This document shows positions 50,210-58,667 of a stretch of 64,000 bases of DNA, piece by piece (positions within the stretch are counted from its first letter, which is position 1; each line of letters opens with the position of its first letter). A program made the translations under genes and the position numbers. The notes under the pieces are model-generated. The model was not told the DNA's origin. It did not search any database and saw only the letters and a list, made by a program, of their open reading frames with translations. Origin of the DNA: Bacteroidales bacterium (lineage in GTDB: Bacteria > Bacteroidota > Bacteroidia > Bacteroidales > UBA932); contig JAFPVJ010000012.1 of the NCBI GenBank assembly GCA_017400135.1, forward strand, positions 1 to 64,000, written 5' to 3'.

Positions 50210-51469
50210 ATGGAGGGAATTGTTTTAAAGAATGGATCGACGTGGCTGCGGATGGCGGATCCGCGGGCGGCGGAGCCGTACTACCGCGGCACCCGCTTCG
50301 ACCGTACCGGCATCATCCTCGACCTGGAATCCGGCGGCCACCGCTACATCCAGCCCTGGCAACGCCACTACGACCCCTTCTCCCACGACGCCGTTAGCGG
50401 TCCCGCCGAAGAATTCTTCCTGGACGAGATTGGACAGTCCGGCGAGTCAGGTCCGACCGACGGCGTCACTCAGCCGCAGCGAAGCGAGGATGGACGTAGC
50501 CGAGGTCGGAGCCTGCTCGCCGGCAATAGCTTCGTCAAAATCGGCGTGGGCTTGCTGCGCCGGGAAGACCGCCCCTACGACCGCTTCCATCTCTACGATA
50601 TCCTCAATCCCGGCCGCCTGACGGTCACTTTCGATCAGGCCCTCGAGACCGGCGCGGCAGGTCCGATTTTCGGCGTTACTCAGCCGCAGCGAAGCGAGAA
50701 TGGACGTAGCCGAAGTCGGAGCCTGCCCGCCGGTCCGGAGCTGACCTCAGCTACTTTCTGTCATGTTTTGGATGGATATTACGATTATGTAAAGACAGTG
50801 GAGATCCCCGCAGAAGGCCGCCTGCGCCTTTCTCACGCGCTGACCAACACCGGCCCCACACCCCTCACCGGCCACGTCTACTGCCACAACTTCTTCATCC
50901 TCGACGGCGCCCCCACCGGCCGCGCCACCCGCTTCACCTTCCCCTGGCGCCCCACCGGAGACTGGCGCGCCCCCTACGACTCCGTTCACCTCACCGACGA
51001 CGGCATCGTCTTCACCCGCGACCTCGCCCCCGAAGAAACCGTCTTCATGGGAAACATCCGCCCGGTAAGAGAAGCTTTGGGCGGTGTGGCAGGTCCGACC
51101 TTCGGCGTTGAGTCGAATGCCGTGGAGCCTGCAAAGCAAGCGATGGCGCGTCTCAACGCGCCCGGCGGAGGGCGGGACGGAGCCGAAGGCGATGTCGGTA
51201 GCCCGGGAGCCGCGGGGGATAGTAGGGAGCAGAGCCCCCTCAAAGTTGGACGTAGCCGAGGTCGGAGCCTGCCCACTGCCGGAGAAGGCTACCGCTTCAA
51301 AATGCAAAACCTGGACAACGACCTAACCGTCGAAGTCTCCTGCGACCGCCCCATGGACTACGCCGTCTTCTGGTCCAACGCCGACGTCTCCTGCCTCGAA
51401 CCCTACATCCCCTTCCACATCACCCCCGGCCAGACCTTCCGCTGGACCCTCGACTACCGCTTCCAGTAA
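50210..51469 (+). CDS. Aldose-1-epimerase-like protein with three family B inserts
   Basis: This 419-residue protein without signal peptide resembles the galactose-mutarotase-like beta-sandwich superfamily: VLKNGSTWLRM at the start, SHALTNTGPTPLTGHVYCHNFF with a His in the catalytic position, and a C-terminal ISITPGQTF-like FHITPGQTFRWTLDY. Homologous folds need only about 290 residues. Three segments do not belong to it: about 77-105, 147-175 and 291-358, each encoded by a family B palindrome and each containing GRSRxRSL. They fall between strands. It may epimerise the sugar handled by the locus. Its last 16 nt overlap the convergent sugar-porter gene. Whether the inserted protein still folds is uncertain. 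Confidence 0.65.
   Translation: MEGIVLKNGSTWLRMADPRAAEPYYRGTRFDRTGIILDLESGGHRYIQPWQRHYDPFSHDAVSGPAEEFFLDEIGQSGESGPTDGVTQPQRSEDGRSRGRSLLAGNSFVKIGVGLLRREDRPYDRFHLYDILNPGRLTVTFDQALETGAAGPIFGVTQPQRSENGRSRSRSLPAGPELTSATFCHVLDGYYDYVKTVEIPAEGRLRLSHALTNTGPTPLTGHVYCHNFFILDGAPTGRATRFTFPWRPTGDWRAPYDSVHLTDDGIVFTRDLAPEETVFMGNIRPVREALGGVAGPTFGVESNAVEPAKQAMARLNAPGGGRDGAEGDVGSPGAAGDSREQSPLKVGRSRGRSLPTAGEGYRFKMQNLDNDLTVEVSCDRPMDYAVFWSNADVSCLEPYIPFHITPGQTFRWTLDYRFQ
50439..50523 (+). repeat. In-frame palindromic insert B1
   Basis: The 85-nt element has imperfect inverted ends CCGGCGAGTCAGGTCCGACC / GGTCGGAGCCTGCTCGCCGG. The centre holds CAGCCGCAGCGAAGCGAG and GATGGACGTAGCCGA. It encodes GVTQPQRSEDGRSRGRSLLAG-type sequence in frame. 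Confidence 0.8.
50649..50733 (+). repeat. In-frame palindromic insert B2
   Basis: This 85-nt copy is exactly the same length as B1, with the same centre (CAGCCGCAGCGAAGCGAGAA) and arms CCGGCG...CGCCGG. It is in the same orientation and reading frame as B1, 210 nt downstream. Confidence 0.8.
51081..51282 (+). repeat. In-frame palindromic insert B3 (expanded)
   Basis: This copy keeps the left end (GGCAGGTCCGACCTTCGGCG) and the right end (GGACGTAGCCGAGGTCGGAG, then CCTGCC) but carries about 117 extra bases, 39 codons, in the middle, still without a stop. The extra part may be a second insertion into the element. Confidence 0.7.
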
Positions 51470-52866
51470 GCCTCAATCTCCTCCAGTGTCTTCCCCGTGG
51501 TCTCCGGGATGCGCCGCCACATGATCCACAGGTACGGCAGACACATGAAAGCGAAAAGGAAGAATGTCCCTGCCGGCGTCAGGTGAGACAGCATCCAGGG
51601 CGTCAACTGCCCGATCAGATATGTTCCCACCCAGAGCGCGAATCCGGCGATGGACATCGCCAGGCCCCGCACCCGGTTCGGGTACATTTCGCCCAGCAGC
51701 ACGAAGATGACCGCGCAGATCGAAATCGCCGTGCAGAACACGTACAGCAGGAAGAAAGTCAGCATGAACCAGGTCGGCAGATGCGTCGAAGGCAGGAAAT
51801 ACAGCGCGATCATCAGCAGGCACACGATCATCCCGCTGACTCCCCAGTAAACCAGTTGTTTACGCCCGACCTTGTCGATGATCAGCAGCGCGATTACCGT
51901 CGTCAGCATGTTGACCACCCCCACCAGCACGGTGGAGAACAGCGGATCCTCGAACCCCGCGTCCTTGAAAAACTCCGGACCGTAATACAGGACCGCATTG
52001 ACCCCCATGAACTGCCCCAGGATGGCGATCGCCGAGCCCAGTAGCACCGCCGTGCGGATGCCCGGCTCTAGCAGCGCCTTCCATTCCGACTTGACCTCTC
52101 CCGCAATGGACGCCTTCGTCAGCGCCAGCTGCGCGGAAACGTCCTCCGGGGCCGGATAGATGCGCGACAGTACGCCCCGGGCCTTCTCGTCCCGCCCCTT
52201 CACGATCAGCCAGCGCGGGCTCTCCGGAATGAAGAAAATGACCAGCAGGAACAGCAGGTCCGGAATGGTCTCATAGCCCAGCATGCCCCGCCAGTATTCG
52301 CTGTTGAACATCCGTACGCCCAGGGGCTGGATGCTGCGGATAGAGGCGCTTGTCGTGCACAGGGATGTGTCCGCGCTCTTCAGGACCAGATAATTGACCA
52401 GGTACGCGAGCAGGAAGCCCACCGTGATCGCCAGCTGGTACAGGGACACCAGCATCCCGCGCTTCTCCGGGACCGCAATCTCCGAAATGTAAGCCGGGGA
52501 GACGACCGACACCACGCCGATGCCGAAGCCGCCGATCATGCGGAAGACCACCAATTGCGTCATGCCGGAGCAGACGGCGCAGCCGATTGCCGATATGCTG
52601 AACATCAAGGCGGAAATGAGCATGGTCTTCTTGCGTCCGAGGAAATCGCTCAGCATCCCCGCCACCAGCACGCCGATGATGGATCCGATCAGCGCGCAGC
52701 CGACATACCAGCCCTTGGCCAGGTCGTCCAGGGAGAATTGCCCGGCGACGATGTCCGTCGTGCCGGAAATGACGGCCGTGTCATAGCCGAAAAGAATACC
52801 CCCCAGGGCGGCGACCACCGACAGGAACACCACATAGCCCATGCGGACATTTTTCGCAGTACCCAT
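51454..52866 (-). CDS. Sugar porter family MFS transporter (xylose/hexose:H+)
   Basis: This 470-residue inner-membrane carrier has twelve predicted helices. Sugar-porter signatures are GGILFGYDTAVISG in TM1, GMLSDFLGRKKTM after TM2, PESPRWLIVKGR after TM6, and INAVLYYGP-like VNAVLYYGPEFF in TM7, followed by DKVGRKQLVYWG and PETTGKTLEEIE at the end. It resembles XylE/GLUT-type proton symporters. Unlike most homologues it has a long TM5-TM6 loop. It is the last gene of the leftward GH116-GH127-DUF4434 operon and should take up the monosaccharide those enzymes release. Confidence 0.92.
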   Translation of the reverse strand: MGTAKNVRMGYVVFLSVVAALGGILFGYDTAVISGTTDIVAGQFSLDDLAKGWYVGCALIGSIIGVLVAGMLSDFLGRKKTMLISALMFSISAIGCAVCSGMTQLVVFRMIGGFGIGVVSVVSPAYISEIAVPEKRGMLVSLYQLAITVGFLLAYLVNYLVLKSADTSLCTTSASIRSIQPLGVRMFNSEYWRGMLGYETIPDLLFLLVIFFIPESPRWLIVKGRDEKARGVLSRIYPAPEDVSAQLALTKASIAGEVKSEWKALLEPGIRTAVLLGSAIAILGQFMGVNAVLYYGPEFFKDAGFEDPLFSTVLVGVVNMLTTVIALLIIDKVGRKQLVYWGVSGMIVCLLMIALYFLPSTHLPTWFMLTFFLLYVFCTAISICAVIFVLLGEMYPNRVRGLAMSIAGFALWVGTYLIGQLTPWMLSHLTPAGTFFLFAFMCLPYLWIMWRRIPETTGKTLEEIEAYWKR

Positions 52867-52884
52867 ACAGAAAACAATAATTAT

Positions 52885-54015
52885 TTATCGTATACCAAAA
52901 TATTCTTTATATCTATCATAAAGATGGCCGGCCTGCAGATAGGCGGACTGCGGGCTCATGAAATGCGAGAACTCGAAGGTGATCGCCTTGTCGTAACCGC
53001 AGCGGGCCGCCGCTTCCAGCTTGAGCCGGAGTTTGTCGAACTTGATAGGGAAGAACTTGATCGGCATGTCGCGGTCGAAGCTCTCCGCATTGGTCCAGCA
53101 CTGCATCCCGTACTTGTCTGCCAGCTTTTTGTTGACTGTAAAGAAGGCGTCCAGTTCATCGTAGTCGATGTGTCCGTCCTGGAAGGCGCAGGCGTCCACA
53201 TAGTCGTGGATGCCGTCGAAGATTTCGTCCCATTCCTTTTCGTGCTGGGCGACGGAGACGGCGTCATCCCGGGTCAGGGCGCCTCCGGCTGCGGCGACTG
53301 CTTTCTTGCCGTCGATCCAAGGGGAGATGAAGGTCGGCAGGCCGCCGGAAACCTCTTTGCACTGGCGTCCCATCGTACGGAAACTCTCGATCGCGCCCTT
53401 GGTGGCGCGGGAAATCTCGCCGCTGATGTACCAGCCGCCGAAGCTGTCGTACTTGCGCCCGTAGCGTTCCCAGACCTCGTCGATGACGAAACGGTTGGAT
53501 TCGACCTCGTAGCTCATGTCGCCGGTGTCCCAGTAGCGGCCGGAGTCGTAGAGGCCGAGGTAGAACTTCATCCCGTGCTTCTGGGCGAGGCGGCAGAAGA
53601 GGTCGATGAGGTCGACGGAGGGCATGTAGCAGCCCTTTTTGAGCAAGTAGGGGGAGGGGTAGGTGATGAATTTGCGGTAGCCGCAGCGGATGTCGATGAC
53701 GGTGTCGATGCCGATGGCTTTCATGTAGGCGAAGTCGGCGTCCCATTCGCGTTCGCCCCAGTTCTGGTGGGGGATGTCGTGGGAGATTTCGTCCAGAAAG
53801 GTGCCCGTAATGGGTAATCCGATTCCTGGTTCGCAGCATAGTCCGGCAGCACCCCCGCCCCCGGGGAGCAGGGAGGAACCCTTCGGGGAATGCTCCCCGG
53901 GGGTGGGGGTACCACCGGACTTCGGGGAGCCGCAGGAGGTTAGGACGGAGGGGGCGGCGATGGCTGCGGCGGCGGCCAGGGCGCTTTTCTTCAGAAAGGA
54001 TCGTCTGTCTTCCAT
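52885..54015 (-). CDS. DUF4434-like lipoprotein (TIM-barrel), insert A4
   Basis: This 376-residue protein has a Tat-like signal (RRSFLKKSALAAAAAIAAPS) combined with a lipobox Cys28 (LTSCGS). The mature domain (about 66-376: GTFLDEISHDIPHQNWGEREWDADFAYMKAIGIDTVID, YLGLYDSGRYWD, FGGWYISGEIS, CAFQDGHIDYDE) looks like a DUF4434-type TIM barrel related to glycoside hydrolases. Residues 32-58, directly after the lipid anchor, are encoded by element A4 and lengthen the tether. The gene follows the GH127 gene by 24 nt. A hydrolase role is inferred. Confidence 0.72.
   Translation of the reverse strand: MEDRRSFLKKSALAAAAAIAAPSVLTSCGSPKSGGTPTPGEHSPKGSSLLPGGGGAAGLCCEPGIGLPITGTFLDEISHDIPHQNWGEREWDADFAYMKAIGIDTVIDIRCGYRKFITYPSPYLLKKGCYMPSVDLIDLFCRLAQKHGMKFYLGLYDSGRYWDTGDMSYEVESNRFVIDEVWERYGRKYDSFGGWYISGEISRATKGAIESFRTMGRQCKEVSGGLPTFISPWIDGKKAVAAAGGALTRDDAVSVAQHEKEWDEIFDGIHDYVDACAFQDGHIDYDELDAFFTVNKKLADKYGMQCWTNAESFDRDMPIKFFPIKFDKLRLKLEAAARCGYDKAITFEFSHFMSPQSAYLQAGHLYDRYKEYFGIR
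53841..53920 (+). repeat. In-frame palindromic insert A4
   Basis: The 80-nt element has 30-nt imperfect inverted arms (53841-53870 and 53891-53920, both with ACCCCC/CCCCCGGGGAGCA pairing). The 36-nt core at 53863-53898 (GGGGAGCAGGGA...TGCTCCCC) matches the A2 core almost base for base. The outer ends differ from A1-A3. Confidence 0.75.
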
Positions 54016-54039
54016 AGTGATTTGTCTTTGTTTTTGCCG

Positions 54040-56085
54040 TTAGAAGCGGAGGGGGAATTCGCAGATGCGGAGGGTGGTGCAGCCGTAGGGGATGAGTTCG
54101 ATTTCGGCGGGGCCTTCCACATCGGACTGGGATTGGCTGAAGTATTGGATGGCGCCGGCAGAGCCGCGGTCCTCGTGCCAGTCGCGGAGGGTGACGGCTT
54201 TGGCCCGGATGGTAACCGGGGCGCCGGCGAGGTTCCAGGGGTATTCGCCTTCGCGGAGGGGACGCGCTTCGACTTGGAAGGTATCCGGATTGCCGAGCTC
54301 ACGGGCTATGAATCCGTAGTTCCAGGGGCTGTCGGAGGTCACTTCGTAGTACCAGGGGCCGTATTGGGCGGCGTCGGGGCCTTCGAAGGCCTTCTTCGTC
54401 CAGGTTTCATTCATCTTGAGGGCATAGAGCAGGGGGCCGCGCGTGACCGTCGTGCCCCAGCTGTACCAGCGCTCGGTCCGGACACGCATGGGGAAATGCA
54501 GGACGACCGTGTCCCCGTCGTGCCAGGTGCGCTCGACTTTCACGGTCTCGCCCGCCGCGGGATGCAGTTTCCCGTCGCGGGTCGTGACCGTGGCGCCCTC
54601 GCACCAGGCCGGGATGCGGAAATGCAGGGGGAAGGTGGCCGTGGGCATGGCGCGTTTGCGGTGCTTGCCGGGGAAGTGGACTTTTACTGTTACAGTCCCG
54701 TCGAAGGGATAGGCGGTCTCTTCGGTGATGTTCACCCAGTGGTTATCCAAGGCGACGGTGACGCTCGAAGGCGCATAGACTAGGGCTGCGAGTCCCCCGT
54801 CGCGGCTGGCGTACCAGAGGTTCTGGACCAGTTTGGGCCAGCCCTGGTGCCAGTTGCAGGTGCAGCAGGGATAGCCGCCGAGCAGGCTGAAGACTACGTC
54901 CGTGCCGTCGTGCTCGGTGGAGAAATTGCGCACCTGGCGCGTGCAGGCGATCTGGTTCGTCTGCTGGAAATACTGGCGCGCGTCGCAGTCGTCCGTGGCC
55001 TGCGTGGGCAGGGCGTTGTAGGCGATGCGCTCGAGTTGTTCGGCCCAGCGCAGGTCGCCCGTGACACGTAGCATCCCTTCCAGGGAATACATCATTTCGA
55101 CCGCCGTGCAGAATTCGGAGCCGCGGGTGGGTTCGCCGAACTGAGTCAGTTCGTCCCCGGCCCAAAGGCCCGTGGGAAGGCCGATGGTCTCGCGGATCGT
55201 CTCCATGCCTTTGATGGGCGCCTGCAGGTCCGCTTCATTGTGGGAGCGCTGCCACCAGACCACGGGCTCCTTGAAGCCCTGGCCCAGGTTGACGCAGTGG
55301 AGGGTGTTCTGCCGCGCGAGGATGTCCTGGCCGGAAAGGATGGAGGTCCAGGGATGCGTCTGACTGTGGATCAAGTCGCCCAGTTCCAGCAGGAAAGGCT
55401 CCCCGGTGCGGTTGTACAGCCACCAGACCATCTCCAGGTTGTCACCGCCGCGCCATTTGCCCCAGTCGGTCCAATGCTCCAGCGGATGCTCCGGGAGCTC
55501 CTTCAACTGGTAGCGGAAATAATTCGTCATGACGGTGATGACCCGCTCGTCGCCGGTCGCCATATAGTACTGCTTCAGGATTTTGAGCGCCACCATCTTG
55601 GGCCACCAGTCCTCGGCCTTCCCGCGCTGGAAACCCTCAATGTAGGGCCGCGAGATGGCGTTGCCGAAATAGCCGTCATCGCGGGCGGAGGTCAGCATCG
55701 CTTCAGTCCATTTGAGGGATTTCCGGATCAGGACCTCGTCGTCCAGCAAGTACGCCAGCGGCAGCAGTCCGTCAATCCAATAAGGTCCCCGTTCCCAGGT
55801 ATCTCCCTCGCCCCCGATCCAGGCATTGTCATCCCCCACGACAGGCGCATACAGCGAATCCAGATGCCCCGTCATCCCGTCCCGCTGCCGCTCCAACTGG
55901 TCCAGCAGCCAGCCCTGCGGCCGTATCGCGCCCAGGGGCAGTTCGGCGTAGGCGTCGTCCGCCAGCGGCGCGCGATTGAACACGATGTCCGGATAATTAT
56001 GTGGAGGAGCTAGCCAAGGAAAAGAAAAAGCATGGACGGGCAAGAAGCTGGCGAGCAAAAGGATGATAGGCAGCAGTTTTTTCAT
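54040..56085 (-). CDS. GH127-family beta-L-arabinofuranosidase-like enzyme
   Basis: From the ATG at 56085 the protein has 681 residues, with a signal peptide (ending PVHA). The (alpha/alpha)6 barrel of GH127 is recognisable: PLGAIRPQGWLLDQLERQ, GRGEYWLDGLLPLAYLL-like GPYWIDGLLPLAYLL, and the zinc/nucleophile residues Glu324 and Cys326 in SEFCTA with Cys407/Cys408 in YPCCTCN. In HypBA1-type enzymes one of the paired Cys is the nucleophile. It should act in the periplasm on arabinofuranoside-type or related linkages; related families (GH146) cannot be excluded. It lies 12 nt after the GH116 gene. Confidence 0.82.
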   Translation of the reverse strand: MKKLLPIILLLASFLPVHAFSFPWLAPPHNYPDIVFNRAPLADDAYAELPLGAIRPQGWLLDQLERQRDGMTGHLDSLYAPVVGDDNAWIGGEGDTWERGPYWIDGLLPLAYLLDDEVLIRKSLKWTEAMLTSARDDGYFGNAISRPYIEGFQRGKAEDWWPKMVALKILKQYYMATGDERVITVMTNYFRYQLKELPEHPLEHWTDWGKWRGGDNLEMVWWLYNRTGEPFLLELGDLIHSQTHPWTSILSGQDILARQNTLHCVNLGQGFKEPVVWWQRSHNEADLQAPIKGMETIRETIGLPTGLWAGDELTQFGEPTRGSEFCTAVEMMYSLEGMLRVTGDLRWAEQLERIAYNALPTQATDDCDARQYFQQTNQIACTRQVRNFSTEHDGTDVVFSLLGGYPCCTCNWHQGWPKLVQNLWYASRDGGLAALVYAPSSVTVALDNHWVNITEETAYPFDGTVTVKVHFPGKHRKRAMPTATFPLHFRIPAWCEGATVTTRDGKLHPAAGETVKVERTWHDGDTVVLHFPMRVRTERWYSWGTTVTRGPLLYALKMNETWTKKAFEGPDAAQYGPWYYEVTSDSPWNYGFIARELGNPDTFQVEARPLREGEYPWNLAGAPVTIRAKAVTLRDWHEDRGSAGAIQYFSQSQSDVEGPAEIELIPYGCTTLRICEFPLRF

Positions 56086-56097
56086 AGAAGTCAAATC

Positions 56098-58605
56098 TTA
56101 CAGTTTATAATCAGCACTTTGCCCTTCCGAAAGCGCAATCCGCGTGGCGACGGGCTTCTTGCGGCCGCTGAGGGTCAGGGACTTAAGCTCGAGGGAGCCT
56201 TTCAGGATTTCGAGCTTCACGGCGTCCTCCGAGACTTCGCAGATCCCATACGCATAGCCGTTGCTCCAGAAATAGCGGCCGGGGGCGGAGGTGAAATTCA
56301 TCGTCTGGTCCACGCCGGAATAATGGAAGTCGCTCAGGGCCAGCACTGCGGCCCAACTGGCCATCGAACGGGCGTAGTGGTAGCCGCACTCGGGCTCGTT
56401 GAAGGGGCTGCGGCGGGCGCCGTCGAAGCGTTCGCGGATGGCGCGGATGCATTTCAGGCCGTTCTCCTTCTGGCCTTCGTAGAGCATGCCCACCGCGGCG
56501 GCGTACTCGAAGCCGGTCATGCATTCCCCGAAATAGGGGAAGGGCACTTCGAGGCGGCCGTGGGGCCAGGAGGCCATCAGCAGGGCGCATTCGTCGCCGA
56601 AGACGAAAGAGCGCATGTTGTTGAAACGGCGGCCGATGCCTTCCACGTAGTTGTATTTCATGATGCTTTCGAGCGTCGTCCGGATATGCTCCGGGTCCCC
56701 AAGATAGCCCAGGCCGCAGATGTGCGCCATATACTGGCCCACGAGCTGGTCCACGAGGCAGCCGCGGCCGAGCTGGTAGTCCGGGATCTTGACGGCCGGG
56801 TCGTCCATGTCCAGGAATTCGAAGGTCTCCGGGTCGGTGATCCGGTGCTCGTAGTATTCCCCGTTGAAGAGATGGGCGTCCGTCCAGGCGCTGCCCTTTT
56901 CGAACAGCTCCCGGCACTTGCGCGCGAAGGCCTTGTCCTTCATCGCGAGCGCCATCTTTTCGCCGGCCAGGAGGGCCCCCATGTACCAGAACTGCATCTG
57001 GGGGTTCGGGCCGAAGTAGTTGACGTCCATCGTGTTGTGCTGCGAGCCTTCCATGACGCCGTCCTGATTGCCGTCCCAGCCTTTCTCGACCCAGGCGAAG
57101 GCGAGGGCCTTCCGGATCTTGGGCCAGTATTCCGCGAGGAAGGCGGCGTCCCCGCTGAGCTGCCACTCGCGGTAGGCCTTCATGATGCAGCCCATCTGCC
57201 CGTCGGCGGCGGGCGCGTGCCGGTCGGCGGCCTTGGAAAGGGGCAGGTCCGCGCGGAAGTTCATGCAGCCGTCGTCGTCCCGGGTCGCGTAGGTGAATTC
57301 CACGTCGCGCATGCTGCGGGCCAGTTCCCCGAAGAGGAAGGGGGTGGCGACCTCATAGTTCCAGACGTGGGTGCAGGTCCCGTGGCAGGAGCCGGCGTGG
57401 TTGTTGACGCCTTCCCAGCCCATCAGGTGCCCGTCCGGGAGGCGGAAGACCGTCTGGGAACGCAGCACGGACAGGTTATAGAGCGCCGCTTCCTTGACGA
57501 CGTCGGGGTAGCTGGAAGACAGCAGGGCGTTCACGAACCGGAGCGTCTCCTCTTCCAGGGCCGGGATGCGGGGCACGATCTTTTCGGCCGCCGTCCAGGC
57601 GTCGTCGTATTCCCGGCAGTAATAGTTGCCCTCGATGCGCTCGGACCAGCCGAAGCGGTTCGGAAAACTCCAGGTGAAATAGAAGGTGAAGGCCTCTGTA
57701 TGCCCGGGCGCGAGCGTCTTTTTGACGGCGAGCGAGGCCATCGGGTCGTTTTCGCCGGAAGGCTCCTGTTCGCTCAAAATCCCGTCGGCGCTGAAATCGT
57801 CCCAGAAGTTGAGGAGGGCCCGGTTCCAGCTGTTGCGTTTAGAAGAGGTTCTGTAGCTGACCCCCTGATCCGCGGCCGTCACGAGGGCGATGGTGCCCCA
57901 GGCCTGATGGTCCCGCGGGACGCCTTTCGAATAAAGGTATATGCCGCTGAGGCCGCCGCGGCTGCGGAATTCATTGACATTCTCCTTGGCGTCATTCTTC
58001 TGGCCGTCGCGGCCGATGAAGTTGCGCAAGGACCCGCTGACCGAGACTTCGAGGGGGGCGCCGGAGACGTTCGTCACTTCGTAGGAAAGCACGGCGACGG
58101 GCAGGCCGCTCTTGTCGGCGTCGGTCGGCACAAGGGGGTTGAAGCCCTTGATGCGGACGCGGACCGGGATCTCCGGGTCCGAGAGGCTCACCTGGCCGAA
58201 GGGATAGGCGGCGTCGAAGGATGCGTCGCGGAAACGGGGCAGGCCGAAGTTGTCCACGGGGGAGCCGGAAGGGCTGTTGTATTCGTTGGGGTAGAGCGGA
58301 CCGGCGAGCATCGTGGTGGTGCTGCTTCCTTGCGCATCCTTGACGTAGATCGCGAAGAAGGGGGCGTTGCGCTCGGCGGTGCCGGTGTTGAAGTGCTTGG
58401 CCGGGACGTTCATGATCTCCCAGTCGCGCAGCTCCCCGCGGCCGCCGAGGGACACGGTGCCGGTGCCGATGCCGCCCAGCGGAAGGGCGATTTCCTGCAG
58501 GTGGGCCGCATCATAGTGCGTCAGGACGGGCCATTCGGCGGGGGTCCATTCCTGTGCGGAGAGGAAGAGGGGGAAAAAGAGGGGAATCAGCAACAGTCTT
58601 TTCAT
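56098..58605 (-). CDS. GH116-family beta-glycosidase (GBA2-like)
   Basis: This 835-residue exported enzyme (signal peptide ending LFLSAQ) has the GBA2 N-terminal beta-sandwich (about 30-330: ALPLGGIGTGTVSLGGRGELRDWEI) and a DUF608 (alpha/alpha)6 catalytic domain. Glu418 in THVWNYE is the expected nucleophile and Asp619 in VDQLVGQY the expected acid/base. MEGSQHNTMD and SASWAAVLAL-like SMASWAAVLAL are further family blocks. GH116 members hydrolyse beta-glucosides or beta-xylosides. It is the first gene of the leftward operon; a TATCTTTG box ends only 5 nt before its ATG, so the transcript would be nearly leaderless. Confidence 0.88.
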   Translation of the reverse strand: MKRLLLIPLFFPLFLSAQEWTPAEWPVLTHYDAAHLQEIALPLGGIGTGTVSLGGRGELRDWEIMNVPAKHFNTGTAERNAPFFAIYVKDAQGSSTTTMLAGPLYPNEYNSPSGSPVDNFGLPRFRDASFDAAYPFGQVSLSDPEIPVRVRIKGFNPLVPTDADKSGLPVAVLSYEVTNVSGAPLEVSVSGSLRNFIGRDGQKNDAKENVNEFRSRGGLSGIYLYSKGVPRDHQAWGTIALVTAADQGVSYRTSSKRNSWNRALLNFWDDFSADGILSEQEPSGENDPMASLAVKKTLAPGHTEAFTFYFTWSFPNRFGWSERIEGNYYCREYDDAWTAAEKIVPRIPALEEETLRFVNALLSSSYPDVVKEAALYNLSVLRSQTVFRLPDGHLMGWEGVNNHAGSCHGTCTHVWNYEVATPFLFGELARSMRDVEFTYATRDDDGCMNFRADLPLSKAADRHAPAADGQMGCIMKAYREWQLSGDAAFLAEYWPKIRKALAFAWVEKGWDGNQDGVMEGSQHNTMDVNYFGPNPQMQFWYMGALLAGEKMALAMKDKAFARKCRELFEKGSAWTDAHLFNGEYYEHRITDPETFEFLDMDDPAVKIPDYQLGRGCLVDQLVGQYMAHICGLGYLGDPEHIRTTLESIMKYNYVEGIGRRFNNMRSFVFGDECALLMASWPHGRLEVPFPYFGECMTGFEYAAAVGMLYEGQKENGLKCIRAIRERFDGARRSPFNEPECGYHYARSMASWAAVLALSDFHYSGVDQTMNFTSAPGRYFWSNGYAYGICEVSEDAVKLEILKGSLELKSLTLSGRKKPVATRIALSEGQSADYKL

Positions 58606-58610
58606 AATGT

Positions 58611-58650
58611 CAAAGATAGAAAATCTTCTGCGAGGATTTGCTTATCTTTG
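58611..58650. promoter_or_regulatory. Divergent -7 boxes
   Basis: TATCTTTG occurs on the minus strand (58618-58611) before the GH116 gene and on the plus strand (58643-58650) before the TPR-HTH gene. Each is a full match to TAnnTTTG; -33 boxes are not evident. Confidence 0.45.
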
Positions 58651-58667
58651 TGGAAATGGTAGGGGAT

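Noticed and set aside
56032-58662. 876-residue frame antisense to GH116
   Set aside because: It covers exactly the GH116 gene, whose catalytic motifs are present on the other strand.
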